Assembly: GCA_027486835.1 (NCBI GenBank)
Contig: JAIXOJ010000048.1
Location: 1-64,000 of the forward strand
Direction: 5' to 3'
Source: Chitinophagaceae bacterium
GTDB taxonomy: Bacteria; Bacteroidota; Bacteroidia; Chitinophagales; Chitinophagaceae
DNA length: 64,000 nucleotides
The notes under the pieces are model-generated. The model had not been told where the DNA came from. It did no database searches and saw nothing but the letters and a program-made list of their open reading frames with translations. Of this stretch, positions 8,192 to 17,827 are shown one piece after another (positions within the stretch are counted from its first letter, which is position 1; each line of letters opens with the position of its first letter). The position numbers were made by a program, and so were the translations under genes.

Positions 8192-10405
8192 ATGCGACAA
8201 ATTAAATTGATGATGGCAGGTGTTCTATTTGCCATTGGTGCTGCTCATGCCCAACGATCCATTGTGAGTTTAAATGGTACTTGGCAAATTGCCAAAACGG
8301 GTATTTCGTCTGGAATGCCTGTTGCTTATACCTCCACAGTGCCTGTTCCGGGCTTGGTGGATATGGCAACTCCTGCCGTGGAAGAACCATTTACAGGTGC
8401 TTTGGACAAGGATAAAAACAACCCATTTTCCAATACTTATGGCAATAAAAGCTACCAATACAACAATTCGCTGTATTGGTACAAACGCAGTTTTGTGTTG
8501 AAATCTAACAATGATGAGGTGATTCTATTGAAGCTGAACAAGGCGATGTTTAGCACCAAAGTTTATCTTAACGGTAAGCTGATTGGGCAAAATAGTTATT
8601 CCTTTACCCCAACTTATGTTAAGCTAAAACCTTACTTAAACGAAGCAGGAAAAGCGAACGAATTGGTTATTTCGGTTGGCTGCAGCAATAATTTGCCTGA
8701 TACGGTTTGCCGTGCCGATGATGGTGAAAAAGTATTGTTTGCCCCCGGGATTTATGATGATGTAAAAATTATTCTATCTGGTTATCCATTTATTACCAAT
8801 GTACAAACTGCACCTATTCTTTCAAAAAAACAAGTGAGGGTGGTGGCGGAAATAAACAATGAAGGCAACAAACAGCTCAACCTTTCCTATGTAGTAAGAG
8901 AATTAAGCTCTAAAAAAGTTGTGGCCAAAGGGGTGGCCAATAATGCCAATAATTCCATTATAGATTTCAATATTGCTTTGCCAAATTGTATGCTTTGGTC
9001 ACCAGAAAAACCATTTTTATACACCATAGAGTTAGCTACTGGTGCGGATAAATTGGAAACTCGATTTGGTATGCGTTCCTTTCGTTCGGACAAACAAAAT
9101 GGAGTGGTTTTGCTGAACGAAAAGCCTTATTACCTGCGGGGTACCAACATTGCCCTGTTTCGTTTTTTTGAAGATAGCCAAAGGGGCAATTTGCCATGGG
9201 ACAATAATTGGGTAACCAAGCTGCACCAAACCTTTAAGGATATGCACTGGAATGCCTTTAGAAATACCCTGAGTTTTCCGCCTGAGCGTTGGTATGAAAT
9301 TGCGGACAGTCTTGGTTTTTTAATTCAAGATGAATATCCGCTGTGGAAACAGAAAGATCCGATTGTACTTACCTCCGACCATTTAGCCAAAGAATACACT
9401 GCCTGGATGCGGGAACGTTGGAACCACCCTTCGGTGGTGATTTGGGATGCTCAAAACGAATCGAAATACGACACGTCAACCGTGGCTATCAATAAAGTGA
9501 GGGGCTTGGACTTATCTAACCGCCCTTGGGATAATGGTTACAACCGCCCTGCTGGTGAAAATGACATTATGGAAGCGCACCCCTACCTGTTTGGCAAATA
9601 TTTTAATGCTTACGACCTTAAAAAAATTACCACCATTGCCGATGCTTATTTTGATACTAGCACCATCAAAAAAGGGCCGGCCAATGTGGATAAAGATTAT
9701 TTGAAACTCATCTCCTCCCCAAGAGTGCCAGACAACACTTGGGTGAATAAATCGAAAGATGAGGATAGAAAAACGGCTAAATACCCAATCATTATTAATG
9801 AATATGAATGGTTATGGCTTAACCGTGATGGTTCGCCCACCACTTTAGATAAAGGCATTTATGCCAATTTATTTCCCGAAGCGAATACGCCTGAGAAACG
9901 CTTGGAGGTTTATTCCAAAACATTGGGTATGATAACTGAATTCTGGCGGGCACATCGATTGGCTGCTGGAGTATTATACTTTAGTGGTTTGTCTTACTCT
10001 CGTTCTGCTTATCCAGTAGGACAGACTAGTGATAACTGGGCAGATGTAAAGAACTTGGTATTAGAACCGCATTTTGTGCAATACATGAAACCTGCTTTTA
10101 GCCCTGTTGGTTTGATGATTAACTTTTGGAAAAATAAGTTGGAAGCAAGTAGTTCACAAGCTTTCCCTATCATTCTTATTAATGACACTTACGAGAAATG
10201 GGCAGGTAATATTCAACTGTCTTTCATAAAAGATGACAAAACAGTGGTAGCGAAAAACATTGCTGCAAAAATTAATGAATTAGGTAAAGAAAACTATAGT
10301 GCCTCGTTGCAATTACCTACAGAAAAGGGGAAATACCAATTGGTTGCTGAAATCAATTACAATGGGGAATTGGTAAAAAGCATACGGGAAATTACCATTG
10401 AATAA
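8192..10405 (+). CDS. GH2-family glycoside hydrolase, exported
   Basis: This is a 737-residue family GH2 enzyme. Residues 1-20 are a signal peptide ending in AHA. A jelly-roll sugar-binding domain follows (SLNGTWQIA, then SLYWYKRSF and VYLNGKLIG), then an Ig-like domain and a TIM barrel from about residue 300. VVIWDAQNESKYD places the acid/base at Glu423, and IINEYEWLWL places the probable nucleophile at Glu537. The C-terminal 110 residues are beta-rich. The substrate is unclear; it is not a standard LacZ, mannosidase or GusA type, though galactosidase or arabinosidase activity is possible. I prefer the ATG at 8192 to a TTG one codon earlier. The GH39 gene follows after 21 bases, suggesting co-transcription. 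Confidence 0.85.
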   Translation: MRQIKLMMAGVLFAIGAAHAQRSIVSLNGTWQIAKTGISSGMPVAYTSTVPVPGLVDMATPAVEEPFTGALDKDKNNPFSNTYGNKSYQYNNSLYWYKRSFVLKSNNDEVILLKLNKAMFSTKVYLNGKLIGQNSYSFTPTYVKLKPYLNEAGKANELVISVGCSNNLPDTVCRADDGEKVLFAPGIYDDVKIILSGYPFITNVQTAPILSKKQVRVVAEINNEGNKQLNLSYVVRELSSKKVVAKGVANNANNSIIDFNIALPNCMLWSPEKPFLYTIELATGADKLETRFGMRSFRSDKQNGVVLLNEKPYYLRGTNIALFRFFEDSQRGNLPWDNNWVTKLHQTFKDMHWNAFRNTLSFPPERWYEIADSLGFLIQDEYPLWKQKDPIVLTSDHLAKEYTAWMRERWNHPSVVIWDAQNESKYDTSTVAINKVRGLDLSNRPWDNGYNRPAGENDIMEAHPYLFGKYFNAYDLKKITTIADAYFDTSTIKKGPANVDKDYLKLISSPRVPDNTWVNKSKDEDRKTAKYPIIINEYEWLWLNRDGSPTTLDKGIYANLFPEANTPEKRLEVYSKTLGMITEFWRAHRLAAGVLYFSGLSYSRSAYPVGQTSDNWADVKNLVLEPHFVQYMKPAFSPVGLMINFWKNKLEASSSQAFPIILINDTYEKWAGNIQLSFIKDDKTVVAKNIAAKINELGKENYSASLQLPTEKGKYQLVAEINYNGELVKSIREITIE

Positions 10406-10426
10406 TCACTAAATTTAAAAGTCACC

Positions 10427-12172
10427 ATGAATCGTACACATGTATTGATACCCTTTATACTCGTCACTCTTTTCCTGAATAGTGGCAGTACTTACGCGAA
10501 CAAAGGAGTAAAGAAAGTAGCGGAAGTTATAGCAGCTAAAACAACAAATAAAGAAAAGAATGTAGCCAGCGGATTGGGCATTTTTCTGAATAAAGGTTAC
10601 TATTCTTTTAAATCATCTGCTGACACAACGCCGCGCGTCATCAGCGCCGACTATACTAAAGTAGCTGGCCCACGTTCGCAGATGTGGCGAGAGTGTATTG
10701 GTGCTGCGCGAGCAGCCGAAGGTCTCCGTGCTGACTGGCAAGAACACCTCAAGATGGTGCAGGACGAAATTGGATTTCGCTCTCTTCGCTTTCATGGCAT
10801 TTTCACTGATGAAATGGGCGTTTATACAGAGGACAAACAAGGGAATCCCGTTTATAACTGGCAGTATGTGGACAAACTCTACGATGCCTTGTTGAGCATG
10901 AAAATTCGTCCCTTTGTGGAACTTGGTTTCATGCCCAAGGCACTCGCCAGCGACTTAACAAAAAAAGTATTCTGGTGGGAGGGCAACCCCAGCTTGCCCA
11001 AGGACTGGCAGCGTTGGCAGGACTTTATCACAGCATTTGTAACCCACTTGAACGAACGTTATGGTCGCGAAGAAGTGGCGCAATGGAACTTCGAAGTATG
11101 GAACGAACCTGACTTGACTGCTTTTCTTTATGTACCTAAAGATCAAGATCGCAAAGCGGCATACTATAATATCTATGACAAGACAGTTCGTGCGGTGAAA
11201 AAAGCCAATCCTGGCTGCCAAGTTGGCGGCCCTGCAGTTAGTCATAAAAAGGACTGGATTACCGATCTTATTGCATACTGCACCACCAACGAAACCCCTT
11301 TAGATTTTATCTGCTACCACAACTATGGGCTTGACGGCTCAGTTGGTGGGCTAGATCCTGCTGGACAAAAGCGTTATTTTATCAATCGCAATCCGCTTGC
11401 TCAAGTGGATCAAATTATTAGTAGTGGTCCATTTCTTATAGCCAAGTCGGCACGCCCCAATTTGCCAACCCATGTAACCGAATGGAACACATCTTGGGCA
11501 AAGTTTGATCATGTACATGATTCCTACTTTAATGCCACACAACAGATAGGGCAACTCCGCGAGATTGAAAAATCCAAGGGAATAGCTTCCTTATCTCGCT
11601 GGACTTTTACCGACATTTTTGAAGAAGACGGTATTCCACCATCCCCTTTCTGGGGCGGCTTTGGGCTTGTGAACCTGCAAGGCATCAAAAAAGCTTCCTT
11701 CTTCGCCTTCAAATACCTCGCAGAACTTGGAGCTACTGAACTTGTGAACGCTGACAAACAATCTTGGGTTACTCGTGATGACAAAGGCGGTGTTCAGGCA
11801 TTGTTCTACGATTTGGCTTATCCGATGAAAGAGCCGCTCAAGCAAAGCAATAATGAGTTTTTCGGCAATGTTCATCCGCCTTTGTCAGAAGCTCCTGCTA
11901 AGTTGGTATTGTCTAAAATTACTGCTGGTAAATACAAGCTGGTTGTACGCCGTACAGGCTTTAAAAAGAACGATGCGTTCACAAAATATATTGAAATGGG
12001 TTCACCTAAAGACATGAGTTTACAACAAGTGGCAGACCTTAAAGAATTGGCTTCTGACAAGCCAGAATCCACAGAGACGGTAATTATCGGAGCAAAGGGG
12101 CTTTTCGAACGAACGTTTACGGTTCGCTCAAATGATATTTATATGGTGACATTAACGCCTGTGCGTAAGTAA
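10427..12172 (+). CDS. GH39 beta-xylosidase-like enzyme with borrowed N-terminus
   Basis: Residues from about 65 to 581 form a family GH39 enzyme, typically a retaining exo-beta-xylosidase. EGLRADWQEHL and FRSLRFHGI are family features. FEVWNEPD puts the acid/base at Glu227, and THVTEWNTSW puts the nucleophile at Glu352. The first about 60 residues, including the signal peptide, are not GH39. They closely match the start of the next gene: AEVIAAKTTNKEKNVASGLG against SIVIAAKATDKEKKAASELG. At DNA level GTTATAGCAGCTAAA is shared exactly. The gene is therefore a fusion in which a duplicated 5' end supplies the export signal to a GH39 body. The body looks richer in GC and in CGC/CTC codons than its neighbours, which fits transfer. 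Confidence 0.88.
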   Translation: MNRTHVLIPFILVTLFLNSGSTYANKGVKKVAEVIAAKTTNKEKNVASGLGIFLNKGYYSFKSSADTTPRVISADYTKVAGPRSQMWRECIGAARAAEGLRADWQEHLKMVQDEIGFRSLRFHGIFTDEMGVYTEDKQGNPVYNWQYVDKLYDALLSMKIRPFVELGFMPKALASDLTKKVFWWEGNPSLPKDWQRWQDFITAFVTHLNERYGREEVAQWNFEVWNEPDLTAFLYVPKDQDRKAAYYNIYDKTVRAVKKANPGCQVGGPAVSHKKDWITDLIAYCTTNETPLDFICYHNYGLDGSVGGLDPAGQKRYFINRNPLAQVDQIISSGPFLIAKSARPNLPTHVTEWNTSWAKFDHVHDSYFNATQQIGQLREIEKSKGIASLSRWTFTDIFEEDGIPPSPFWGGFGLVNLQGIKKASFFAFKYLAELGATELVNADKQSWVTRDDKGGVQALFYDLAYPMKEPLKQSNNEFFGNVHPPLSEAPAKLVLSKITAGKYKLVVRRTGFKKNDAFTKYIEMGSPKDMSLQQVADLKELASDKPESTETVIIGAKGLFERTFTVRSNDIYMVTLTPVRK

Positions 12173-12271
12173 CTATAAGTTATTCGCAACACAACTTCCC
12201 GTTGTAACAAAAAGCATTAGAGAATTTACCAGTTTTAATAAATCAATCAATCAGTCAAAAAAATACTCAAA

Positions 12272-14917
12272 GTGAAACGTAAACTTGTAATAATCCCTTT
12301 AATTGCTGCAATTTTCTTCCTAAACCATGGCCGAACTTATGCCCATGAAGTCATTAAAAAGGTATCAATTGTTATAGCAGCTAAAGCAACGGATAAAGAA
12401 AAGAAGGCTGCCAGCGAATTGGGCATTTACCTAGAAAAAGTGTACCCGTCTTTTCAATTTACTGTAACAGACGTGGTGGAAAAAGAAGGGATGACCGTAA
12501 GATTGGGTTTGTGCAATGAATTTACCCAAAATCAACAGTTGCTGAAAGATTTACCTACTAAAGAGGAAGGTTTTTTGGTTCGTACTGTAAGCGACAAGCA
12601 AGTAATCATTACTTCAAAAAGCGAAAGAGGGCTGTTTTATGCAGTCTATTCTTTAGTTGAAAAATTGGGTTGCGATTTTTATTTGTCTTACGATGCACCA
12701 GTAAAACCAAAGGCAATATTGAATTTCGCTGAATGGAATTTGAGCGACGCCCCTTTGCAACAAGAACGTGTCATGTATCAGTGGCACAACTTTTTAAGCG
12801 GTTGCACGGGTTGGGATTATAAAAATTGGTGCTATTGGATAGACCAAAGTGCCAAGATGCGCTACAACACCATTATGCTACATACCTATGGCAATAACCC
12901 CATGGTTTCGTTTGAATACAATGGAAAAAAGAAAGCAGTTGGCTATATTAATACCAGCAACAAAGGCCGTGATTGGGGAATTCAGCATGTAAATGATGTG
13001 CGATTGATGCCTGGCGGTGAAGTGTTTGATGAACCTGTTTTTGGCGCCAAAGAAGCGCAAGTGCCAGATAGTATGCGGGAAAAAGCCATTTCCAAATTAA
13101 TGAACCAGGTTTTTGAGCATGCTAGACAAATGGACATGAAAATTAACCTTGCTGTGGATTTGGATACTTGGTCGGCCAATCCAAAAAACATCATTGAATC
13201 TTTGCCGGCTGAATGCCTCATAAAAACAAATGAACAAAGTGTGGTAAACCCTGACACCGCTTCTTGTGGTTACCCCTATTACAAAGCTCAAGTAAAAAGC
13301 TTGATAACTGATTATCCGCAATTAAATACCATTACTGTTTGGGTGCGGTACAATGAAACCTTATGGCGTAAAAATTTAAAAGATTCGACTTTCCCTGAAA
13401 ATTGGCGCAAAGAATGGGCACAATTGAAACTCGATCATCCCGAATTTTTAAAGGACAAACAAGCTGAAACCATATTTGCCTTTTCTAAAATTGTATTGGC
13501 TTATCAAAAGGCGTTAAGAGAATTAAACCGAGCAGATATTAGTGTTGGGTTTGGTTCATGGGGGCCAGAATTTATGCCTTCTGCTGCTGTTTTAATGCCC
13601 CAGAATTGTACCCTTGTTTCGTTAGATAATTTGGTGCGGTTTGAAACCGATTGGTACACAAGCCTACTAAAAAAAGCAACCGCTATTCACAAAGTAATTC
13701 CCATTGTTTGGGCACACCATGACGACCACCGATACATGGGGAGACCTTACACACCTTACCCTAACTTTAATAAAATGTTGAATGATAGGAAGGCCACAGG
13801 TTTTGGCATCATGCATTGGACAACAAGGCCTTTAGACATTTACATAAAAAGTCTCGGAAATCAAGTATGGCAAAAAAGTGAAAATGTAAGCCTTGATACA
13901 ACCTTGCTTAATTACACCCAATCAATGTTTGGTTCTACTCAACAGGCTTTACAAGATTATATGAAGGCATGGATAACGAAAGGCCCCATGTTTGGTAGAG
14001 AAACCTCTACGCATCTATTTGACTTAGGGAAGCAAAAAGTGGGGGAGAAATTTGAACCAATTGATTCTACCCTACTTGGAATCTACAGTAGAATAAGTAA
14101 GATGAAAGAGGTTGATAAAAAATCACTTTCACCTAGCGGCATTAAAGTATTTAGCTATTATTCTATGATGGAAGAATTCTACTTGAGCCTATTTAAAAAC
14201 CAACAAAAATTTACTTCCTATTACGATATGGCTTCGAGAGAAAGCTATGACTCTGCAAGAGAAATAATGGCTACTACAAACCCAGAAAAAACCATTGAAC
14301 TATATAGCAAAGCATCGTCTATTTTGCCCATAACTCCAGGTGAAAAAGCTTTAATATTTTCTATGGCTACAAGATGGTTGCCCGACTATCTCAATTTACA
14401 GCAGCGGTTAAGGATGCAACCTATTTATTACAAGTTTGCCCCTACCCAACACGATAGTTTAGCACAAGCCCCAGGCAATGGCACCTATTTTATTGACAAG
14501 GATAAAGTGATGTGGACTTGCAGAGGTGTAAAGGCACTAGGTTCTGGTGCAACAGGGGTGTTCTCCACCAAAGAAGCGGCCAATTTACCTGCTAATTCAC
14601 TTACTTATTTTCAAGCTACCAAACCCTTTACGTTCAACTTAACCACCCTTGATAATAACAATCTTGCCCTTGGCAAATACAAAATAACCTTGCAATATGT
14701 AGGTGGCAAAGACAAGTCTAGCAATGATTGCAAATTGTATAGAGTAACTAAGGGCAAACAGGAATTGATAGAAACAAAGCCTTCCGAAACCAATCAACTT
14801 CTCAAAACAGTGGCTTTTGAATTGGAGGTAGTGAGTGGCGAAAAAAACAGCTTATCCATTGAGCCCCTGAATAAGGATTTGAAGTTTACAAACCTTGTGA
14901 TAAGTCCAATAAAATAG
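12272..14917 (+). CDS. Putative glycoside hydrolase with alpha-glucuronidase-type N-domain
   Basis: This 881-residue exported protein uses a GTG start; no ATG fits. Residues 1-24 are a signal peptide. Residues about 28-145 resemble the small alpha/beta domain at the N-terminus of GH67/GH115 alpha-glucuronidases and GH20 enzymes (VIAAKATDKEKKAASELGIY, then RGLFYAVYSLVEKLG). A barrel-like central region (YQWHNFLSG, MRYNTIMLHTYGNN, VIPIVWAHHDDHRY) follows, then a helical part and a C-terminal beta domain. The exact family is not clear to me; glucuronidase or hexosaminidase-type activity on a carboxylated side chain is only a suggestion. Its two ends were copied elsewhere: the 5' end at 10427 and the 3' end at 15910. 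Confidence 0.65.
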   Translation: MKRKLVIIPLIAAIFFLNHGRTYAHEVIKKVSIVIAAKATDKEKKAASELGIYLEKVYPSFQFTVTDVVEKEGMTVRLGLCNEFTQNQQLLKDLPTKEEGFLVRTVSDKQVIITSKSERGLFYAVYSLVEKLGCDFYLSYDAPVKPKAILNFAEWNLSDAPLQQERVMYQWHNFLSGCTGWDYKNWCYWIDQSAKMRYNTIMLHTYGNNPMVSFEYNGKKKAVGYINTSNKGRDWGIQHVNDVRLMPGGEVFDEPVFGAKEAQVPDSMREKAISKLMNQVFEHARQMDMKINLAVDLDTWSANPKNIIESLPAECLIKTNEQSVVNPDTASCGYPYYKAQVKSLITDYPQLNTITVWVRYNETLWRKNLKDSTFPENWRKEWAQLKLDHPEFLKDKQAETIFAFSKIVLAYQKALRELNRADISVGFGSWGPEFMPSAAVLMPQNCTLVSLDNLVRFETDWYTSLLKKATAIHKVIPIVWAHHDDHRYMGRPYTPYPNFNKMLNDRKATGFGIMHWTTRPLDIYIKSLGNQVWQKSENVSLDTTLLNYTQSMFGSTQQALQDYMKAWITKGPMFGRETSTHLFDLGKQKVGEKFEPIDSTLLGIYSRISKMKEVDKKSLSPSGIKVFSYYSMMEEFYLSLFKNQQKFTSYYDMASRESYDSAREIMATTNPEKTIELYSKASSILPITPGEKALIFSMATRWLPDYLNLQQRLRMQPIYYKFAPTQHDSLAQAPGNGTYFIDKDKVMWTCRGVKALGSGATGVFSTKEAANLPANSLTYFQATKPFTFNLTTLDNNNLALGKYKITLQYVGGKDKSSNDCKLYRVTKGKQELIETKPSETNQLLKTVAFELEVVSGEKNSLSIEPLNKDLKFTNLVISPIK

Positions 14918-14961
14918 TTTAAGAAAGCTCATCTCAATTAACTAAATTAAAAATAAAAATC

Positions 14962-15909
14962 ATGAAAAAGAATGAACCCTCCAACGGAATGAATCGTCGC
15001 CAGTTTTTGCAAATGAGTACTGGATGTGCTGTTTCGGCCATGGTACTGGGGCTTGATAGCTCATCGTCATTTGCAGCATCTAATATCAACGATTCAAAAA
15101 AAGGCCGTAAGCACGTGATCCTCAATAACGGCTTGCGAATGCCTTTACTTGGGTTGGGTACAATGACAATCAAAGGCGAGATTGGAACAAGGTGCGTGGC
15201 CGATGCCATCACGCTAGGCTATCGTTTGCTGGATACGGCCACGATATACAACTCCGAGACCACTGTAGCCGCTGGAATTAAAGAGAGTGGAATCAAGCGG
15301 GAGGAACTTTTTATCACTTCAAAACTATGGAGAGCTGATATGGGCTATGAACAGACCAAGAAAGCATTCCAAACTTCGATTGATAATTTAGGGACAGATT
15401 ATCTGGATCTCTATCTGATTCACCGGCCAACCGCCAAAAACAATGACTCATGGAAAGCAATGGAGGAACTCTATCATCAGGGCAAAATCAAGGCTATTGG
15501 GGTTAGCAATTTCGATGCTACACAACTTGCTGACTTGATTGCAAATAGCACCGTGAAACCTGCCATCAATCAAATTGAAACCCATGCTTTTTTTCAGGAG
15601 AATAAGGCATTTGAATACTTGAAGCAGTCTGGCGTGCAAATGCAAGCATGGTCGCCATTTGCAGAAGGGCGTAAAGGTTTGTTCACCAACCCTACATTGG
15701 CTAGCATCGGCAAGAAATACAATAAAACGGTGGCGCAAGTGTGCTTGAGATGGCATTATCAAAGAGGCATTATTTCCATTCCTCGCTCCTCACAGAAAGC
15801 ACATCTTTCAGAGAATATAGACATCTTCAATTTCAAACTCGATGATGCTGATATGGGTGCAATTGCCTCGCTGGATTTGAACACTACGCAGTTTCCTGAG
15901 TGGAGATAA
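14962..15909 (+). CDS. Aldo/keto reductase with Tat-type leader
   Basis: This 315-residue aldo/keto reductase is an NAD(P)H-dependent carbonyl reductase of the AKR fold. The catalytic tetrad is visible as Asp91 and Tyr96 (LLDTATIYNSE), Lys121 (TSKLW) and His154 (YLIHRP); IPRSSQKAHL is the cofactor-phosphate loop. The start NRRQFLQMS with a following hydrophobic stretch is a twin-arginine export signal, unusual for this mostly cytosolic family. The C-terminus stops at TTQFPEWR, a little short of the family's usual end, and abuts an orphan 3' gene end. The codon style resembles the GH39 body. Its role here may be reduction of a sugar aldehyde, which is inference. Confidence 0.88.
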   Translation: MKKNEPSNGMNRRQFLQMSTGCAVSAMVLGLDSSSSFAASNINDSKKGRKHVILNNGLRMPLLGLGTMTIKGEIGTRCVADAITLGYRLLDTATIYNSETTVAAGIKESGIKREELFITSKLWRADMGYEQTKKAFQTSIDNLGTDYLDLYLIHRPTAKNNDSWKAMEELYHQGKIKAIGVSNFDATQLADLIANSTVKPAINQIETHAFFQENKAFEYLKQSGVQMQAWSPFAEGRKGLFTNPTLASIGKKYNKTVAQVCLRWHYQRGIISIPRSSQKAHLSENIDIFNFKLDDADMGAIASLDLNTTQFPEWR

Positions 15910-15996
15910 ATGCTGAATTGGAAACACCGTATTTCAGTAGAACCAGTAAATGAAGATTTGAAGTTTAATCATCTTATTATAACCTCTATAAATTAA
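15910..15996 (+). pseudogene. Orphan 3' end of a paralog of the 12272 gene
   Basis: The 28 codons right after the reductase stop read ISVEPVNEDLKFNHLIITSI before a TAA. The end of the 881-residue protein is LSIEPLNKDLKFTNLVISPI. DNA is also similar over this stretch (GATTTGAAGTTTA is shared exactly). It is the last piece of another copy of that gene, left behind when the reductase gene was placed or recombined here. TAA of the reductase is followed at once by the ATG of this fragment. Confidence 0.82.
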
Positions 15997-17613
15997 ATGA
16001 AAATGAATAAATGTGATTCAAGTTTGATGGTGTTGTCTTTGAAAAAGAATAGCACCATCCCAATGTTACCTATAAGAAAATCGTTGAAAAGGATACCTAT
16101 CCAATTTTTGCTTTTGTGCATCTCGCTTAGTATTGCTTTTGTGGCAATAGCCCAACCCCGTTTAGAAATACCCAAGTATCCTGAAAATTTGGATTTAAGC
16201 ACTGTGGAAAAACTGTATAAATCCGACAAATACAGTGTGGGCGTTAGAGAGCTGGGGAAATCAAGCTATCAGCCTTGCTTTGTCTTTTTAACCAAAAACG
16301 ACTGGATTTATCGGGATTTCTTTAACAAAGCAAAAGATGCCGACCGTATGCGGGTACTGCAAACTGAAAATCAAATTGGCGGATTTAAAGGTTCTGTAGC
16401 TTCCGCCTCCTTCACGCAGTTTTCTTTTGCCAATACGAAAGTAGAGATTCAGATAAAGATGGAAGGCAACGAAAAAGCTAAGTCTGTAACCATTCGTCCC
16501 TTAAGACACAATATAAAAGCCACCATTAGCAAGGATGGCAAAACCGTTACGTTCACTTTGCCACAACCATTAAAAGTGTCGGTAGAGATTAATGATCGTG
16601 TAAATCCTTTGTTTCTTTTTACCGATGAGCCAGAAGTTCCAACCACTACAGCTACCAATTACTACGCGCCGGGTGTACACCATTTTCCAGGTAATGGTAC
16701 GCTCACGCTCAAGTCAAACGAAAGCGTATATATAGCCGCAGGTGCTATTGTGGAGTGTCGTTTCCGATTGACTGATGGTAGTGAAAACATTAGCATCAGA
16801 GGTCGTGGAATACTGAGCATGGGCGAATGGCCACACCTGAGTACGGATGTTTCTTTTCTATTTAAACACGCCACCTTTTTTTCTGGTGGTACTAGTCATT
16901 TAACCATAGAAGGGCTTACGCTTGTGCAAGGTTCTGGGTGGACTATTGCTATAGAAGATTATAAAGGCAATCTCACACACGACAATTTGTATAAGGACAT
17001 CAACATGGTACAGTTTGCTGGTAATACAGATGCCATTTGGGTTACTGGGGATAGAAACCGAATTGACAACTGCTTTATATTCAATAACGATGATGCTATT
17101 GTGAGCAAGGGTGGCGATGGAACCATTGTTTCCAACATTGTTTTTTGGGGTGGTGTCTGGGGCAGACTATCGTTAATGTATAACCTAAAGGGCAGATCCA
17201 TCACCAATCTGTTAGTGGAAAATGTAGATGTTATTGGAAAGGAAGGAGGCCGTACTTTAATGATGCTCGAACGCAAAGGCGGCCCAATAGACCTACGGGA
17301 TGTTACTTTCCGCAATATTCGCTTTGAAGATAGGCGACCTCCATTAGGATACAACAAAAGTCAATTCATCACCTATAGCGGGGATGACGCTCAATGCAGC
17401 GTACAAAATTTGTTGCTAGAAAATTTTACGCTCGATCAACAACAGGAGAAAGAAGGGTTTATGACTGGCTCAGAGACGTATCCCTTCAAAGGCGTTACTT
17501 TCAAAAATCTCCGTATGGCTGGCCGTCCCATTCTTTCGGCTGAGGACAGCCATATTGAATTCAATTCCTTTGTTACTGATTTAAAATTTTTGCCTGCGGA
17601 TAAGGGTAAATAG
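15997..17613 (+). CDS. GH28/GH49-like beta-helix glycosidase, exported
   Basis: This 538-residue exported enzyme has a right-handed parallel beta-helix fold. The region around residues 340-370 carries GNTDAIWV (Asp345) and NNDDAIV (Asp365, Asp366). This three-aspartate geometry is seen in GH28 polygalacturonases and GH49 dextranases/isopullulanases. The GHG and RIK motifs of GH28 are missing (GVWGRLSL is found instead), so GH49 or a divergent GH28-like family is more likely. A beta-sandwich precedes the helix (about 60-215). The annotated start adds 22 residues before a typical signal peptide; ATG at 16063 (MLPIRKSLKRIPIQFLLL) is a good alternative. It follows the orphan fragment with no gap. 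Confidence 0.75.
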   Translation: MKMNKCDSSLMVLSLKKNSTIPMLPIRKSLKRIPIQFLLLCISLSIAFVAIAQPRLEIPKYPENLDLSTVEKLYKSDKYSVGVRELGKSSYQPCFVFLTKNDWIYRDFFNKAKDADRMRVLQTENQIGGFKGSVASASFTQFSFANTKVEIQIKMEGNEKAKSVTIRPLRHNIKATISKDGKTVTFTLPQPLKVSVEINDRVNPLFLFTDEPEVPTTTATNYYAPGVHHFPGNGTLTLKSNESVYIAAGAIVECRFRLTDGSENISIRGRGILSMGEWPHLSTDVSFLFKHATFFSGGTSHLTIEGLTLVQGSGWTIAIEDYKGNLTHDNLYKDINMVQFAGNTDAIWVTGDRNRIDNCFIFNNDDAIVSKGGDGTIVSNIVFWGGVWGRLSLMYNLKGRSITNLLVENVDVIGKEGGRTLMMLERKGGPIDLRDVTFRNIRFEDRRPPLGYNKSQFITYSGDDAQCSVQNLLLENFTLDQQQEKEGFMTGSETYPFKGVTFKNLRMAGRPILSAEDSHIEFNSFVTDLKFLPADKGK

Positions 17614-17629
17614 GGAGCATAAATGTTTT
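17612..17629 (+). repeat. REP-like arm, GGGAGCATAAATGTTTTT
   Basis: A copy of the arm found at 702-718 and 35279-35296. It overlaps the stop codon of the beta-helix glycosidase. A degenerate relative of the CACAGAG element lies 40-65 bases further on (CACGGAG, TTTCACGGAGG). Confidence 0.45.
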
Positions 17630-17827
17630 TTGCCATTGCTTTCGGCAATTACTAAACTGTTGATACACGGAGCAATTTCACGGAGGTGTATAGAGAAGGC
17701 TAAGAAATATACTGAACTGCTAATTTCTCTAACATTCTGCGTTATAAAAATCAGATAACCTCTTGCATCAACTTCCCTACAGCTTTTATCCCCAAGGAAG
17801 TGCAATATCATCTGATTACAACCGCCC

